Assembly (NCBI GenBank): GCA_002418465.1
Contig: DIEE01000239.1
Location: 4,631-11,969 of the forward strand
Reading direction: 5' to 3'
Source: Pseudomonas sp. UBA5782
Lineage (GTDB): Bacteria > Pseudomonadota > Gammaproteobacteria > Pseudomonadales > Pseudomonadaceae
Length of the DNA: 7,339 bases
The stretch's first letter is position 1, and every line of letters begins with the position of its first letter. The notes beneath the pieces were generated by a model that did no database searches, had not been told where the DNA came from, and saw nothing but the letters and a program-made list of their open reading frames with translations. The position numbers and the translations under genes were made by a program. Shown here one piece after another: positions 6,144 through 7,339 of the stretch.

Positions 6144-7055
6144 ATGAACGACACCATGAGTGAACTGCGCAGCATCGTGATGCGTGCTCAAAGCCAGTGG
6201 ACGGAAACCGGGTTGCCACGTGTGGCGATGGTCCATGCCGAGGCCTGTGCCAGCCAGGTTTACCAGCCGATGCTGCACCTCGTACTGCAAGGCTCGAAAA
6301 CCCTGTCTATTGGAGACCAGGTGCTGAGTTACGGAGCGGCCACGTATTTTGTGGTGCCTATTGATGTACCGGCGACCGGGGAGATTTACCCAGGCGGGCC
6401 GAACGAGCCCTATCTCGCCATCAGCTTGACGCTGGACCCCAGCATCATCGCGTCGCTGCTGGCGGACAGACCAAAAACGGAAAGTCAGCCTCACCCCAGT
6501 TGCTTCGCGCCTGTTCCGGCGTCCATTGAAATGCTTGATGCCTGGTTGCGCATGCTGCGTCTGATTGACCATCCCGATGAGGCGCCGGTGCTTGCCCCGA
6601 TGGTCGAACGCGAGATTTTGTTTCGCGCGCTTCAAGGGCCCTTTGGGGAGATGTTGCGCGAGATAGCTCGCCCGGATGGCCGACTTTCACAGGTCCGCCG
6701 AGCTACCCAATGGATACGCGAGCATTACACCGAGCCCTTTCGTGTAGAACCTTTAGCGGCCATGGCAGACATGAGCGTCGCGGCGTTCTATCGGCACTTC
6801 AAAGCCATTACCGCGATGACACCGATCCAATACCAAAAGCGCCTGCGCCTACTCAGAGCGCGATGGCTCCTGCTATTCGAAACACAAAACGCGGCCGCCA
6901 TCGCATTCACTGTCGGCTACGAAAGCGCCTCGCAATTTAGCCGTGAGTACGCACGCTTATTCGGGTTGCCGCCTGGCAGAGACGCCGCAAGGTTTAAAAC
7001 GCCTGCGGACGCCAGCGACCCAGACAAGATGAATGTGACTGCCTTAGGGGGTTAA
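6144..7055 (+). CDS. AraC-2: AraC-family regulator with AraC_N domain
   Basis: A 303-residue paralogue of AraC-1. AraC_N covers about residues 17-168 (TETGLPRVAMV, LQGSK, EPYLAISLTLDP), and the two HTH motifs lie at about 200-223 (MSVAAFYRHFKAIT) and 250-274 (VGYESASQFSREYARLFG). The ending FGLPPGRDAARF is followed by an extra tail of about 15 residues not present in AraC-1. The frame is open upstream to an ATG at 5976, but those 56 residues are low-quality and cover the promoter. The ATG at 6144 aligns residue for residue with AraC-1 and is preferred; an ATG at 6156 is also possible. No strong Shine-Dalgarno is visible. It is divergent from SDR-3/MFS and is the likely regulator of that unit and of itself. 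Cross-regulation of module 1 is possible given the shared upstream motif. Confidence 0.92.
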   Translation: MNDTMSELRSIVMRAQSQWTETGLPRVAMVHAEACASQVYQPMLHLVLQGSKTLSIGDQVLSYGAATYFVVPIDVPATGEIYPGGPNEPYLAISLTLDPSIIASLLADRPKTESQPHPSCFAPVPASIEMLDAWLRMLRLIDHPDEAPVLAPMVEREILFRALQGPFGEMLREIARPDGRLSQVRRATQWIREHYTEPFRVEPLAAMADMSVAAFYRHFKAITAMTPIQYQKRLRLLRARWLLLFETQNAAAIAFTVGYESASQFSREYARLFGLPPGRDAARFKTPADASDPDKMNVTALGG

Positions 7056-7129
7056 CGAAGCATTCAAGGATTGCCGATCCAAGTCGCCAGATGGGAAGCA
7101 CGGCCGAATTTTGGCCACGTACAAAGTCC

Positions 7130-7180
7130 GCTTCTGGGCCGATAGCGGCCACCTACTACAGGCGGCTGTCGGCCAAGAGC
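7130..7180. repeat. Long imperfect intergenic hairpin, Pseudomonas-type repeat or bidirectional terminator
   Basis: The left arm at 7130-7150 and right arm at 7161-7180 pair over about 20 positions, with one bulge, two mismatches and two G-T wobbles, around a 10-nt loop. It lies in the 200-bp gap between the stops of AraC-2 and the convergent gene at the right edge, a usual site for REP-like elements and bidirectional terminators. The GGCCGATAGCGGCC core recalls, from memory only, small repeats scattered through Pseudomonas genomes. No T-run follows on either strand, so simple intrinsic termination is not supported. Confidence 0.6.
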
Positions 7181-7255
7181 AAACCACCACAACCCCCCTC
7201 CTCACTCCGAAAGCAAAAATCAAACCTGCCGATCAACACTCCCCGCCAGCCTCCC

Positions 7256-7339
7256 TCAATGCGAAGAAACATAAACCTGCTCCTCGCCCACCAGCAGGTA
7301 GGAGAAGGTTGCGCGCAGGCGTTCGACTTCCTGTTGCGG
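7256..7339 (-). CDS. C-terminal end of an unidentified protein, truncated by window edge
   Basis: The last 27 codons and a TGA stop of a minus-strand frame that runs in from the right edge. The readable tail contains EVERLRATFSYLLVGEEQVY and ends VSSH. Its amino-acid composition and codon choice look like genuine coding sequence, unlike the two other minus-strand frames there, although those are also open. It converges on AraC-2. I do not recognise the family and assign no function. Confidence 0.6.
   Translation of the reverse strand, partial: PQQEVERLRATFSYLLVGEEQVYVSSH

Noticed and set aside
6099..6635. 178-codon minus-strand frame opposite AraC-2
   Set aside because: Antisense shadow with atypical composition; it overlaps the candidate regulatory region.
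7102..7116. GGCC-N7-GGCC as a terminator for AraC-2
   Set aside because: The stem is only 4-5 bp because GGCC is self-complementary, and no T-tract follows.

Overview
The window looks like chromosomal DNA of a Pseudomonas or a close gamma-proteobacterial relative. This rests on GC-rich coding sequence, the style of the AraC/LysR/SDR proteins and a Pseudomonas-like intergenic hairpin at the right edge; it is judged by eye, without a database search. The DNA is densely coding: eight clear genes plus a 27-residue tail of a ninth. No stretch longer than about 200 bp lacks a gene. I see no tRNA, rRNA, CRISPR array, transposase or phage gene.

The layout is a head-to-tail series of three similar modules. 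In each, a short-chain dehydrogenase/reductase (SDR) gene on the minus strand is divergent from its own transcription regulator on the plus strand. Module 1 (1-2113) is a VOC/glyoxalase-fold gene (cut by the left edge) downstream of SDR-1, divergent from an AraC-family regulator with an AraC_N domain. Module 2 (2119-3936) is SDR-2 divergent from a LysR-family regulator. Module 3 (3941-7055) is an MFS drug/metabolite exporter downstream of SDR-3, divergent from a second AraC_N regulator that is a paralogue of the first. The regulator of each of the first two modules converges on the last minus-strand gene of the next, with only 5 and 4 bp between stop codons.

The divergent intergenic regions hold the likely control elements. 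The two AraC_N genes share a CTCG...TGCCT-type motif whose TGCCT core lies exactly 57 nt before both chosen start codons. The LysR/SDR-2 region carries four GATAA/TTATC half-sites in two inverted repeats plus a 10-bp-phased direct repeat. The SDR-3 leader region holds a nested inverted repeat.

Taken together (inference), this is an accessory redox/detoxification locus: three probably NADP(H)-linked SDRs, a metal-dependent VOC enzyme and an exporter, each unit under local control. The AraC_N family includes the E. coli aldehyde-responsive regulator YqhC, so reactive carbonyls or related small toxic metabolites are plausible inducers. The actual substrates cannot be read from the sequence. The families are all well known; what stands out is the reiterated architecture and the regulatory DNA. 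I found no convincing new class of system.
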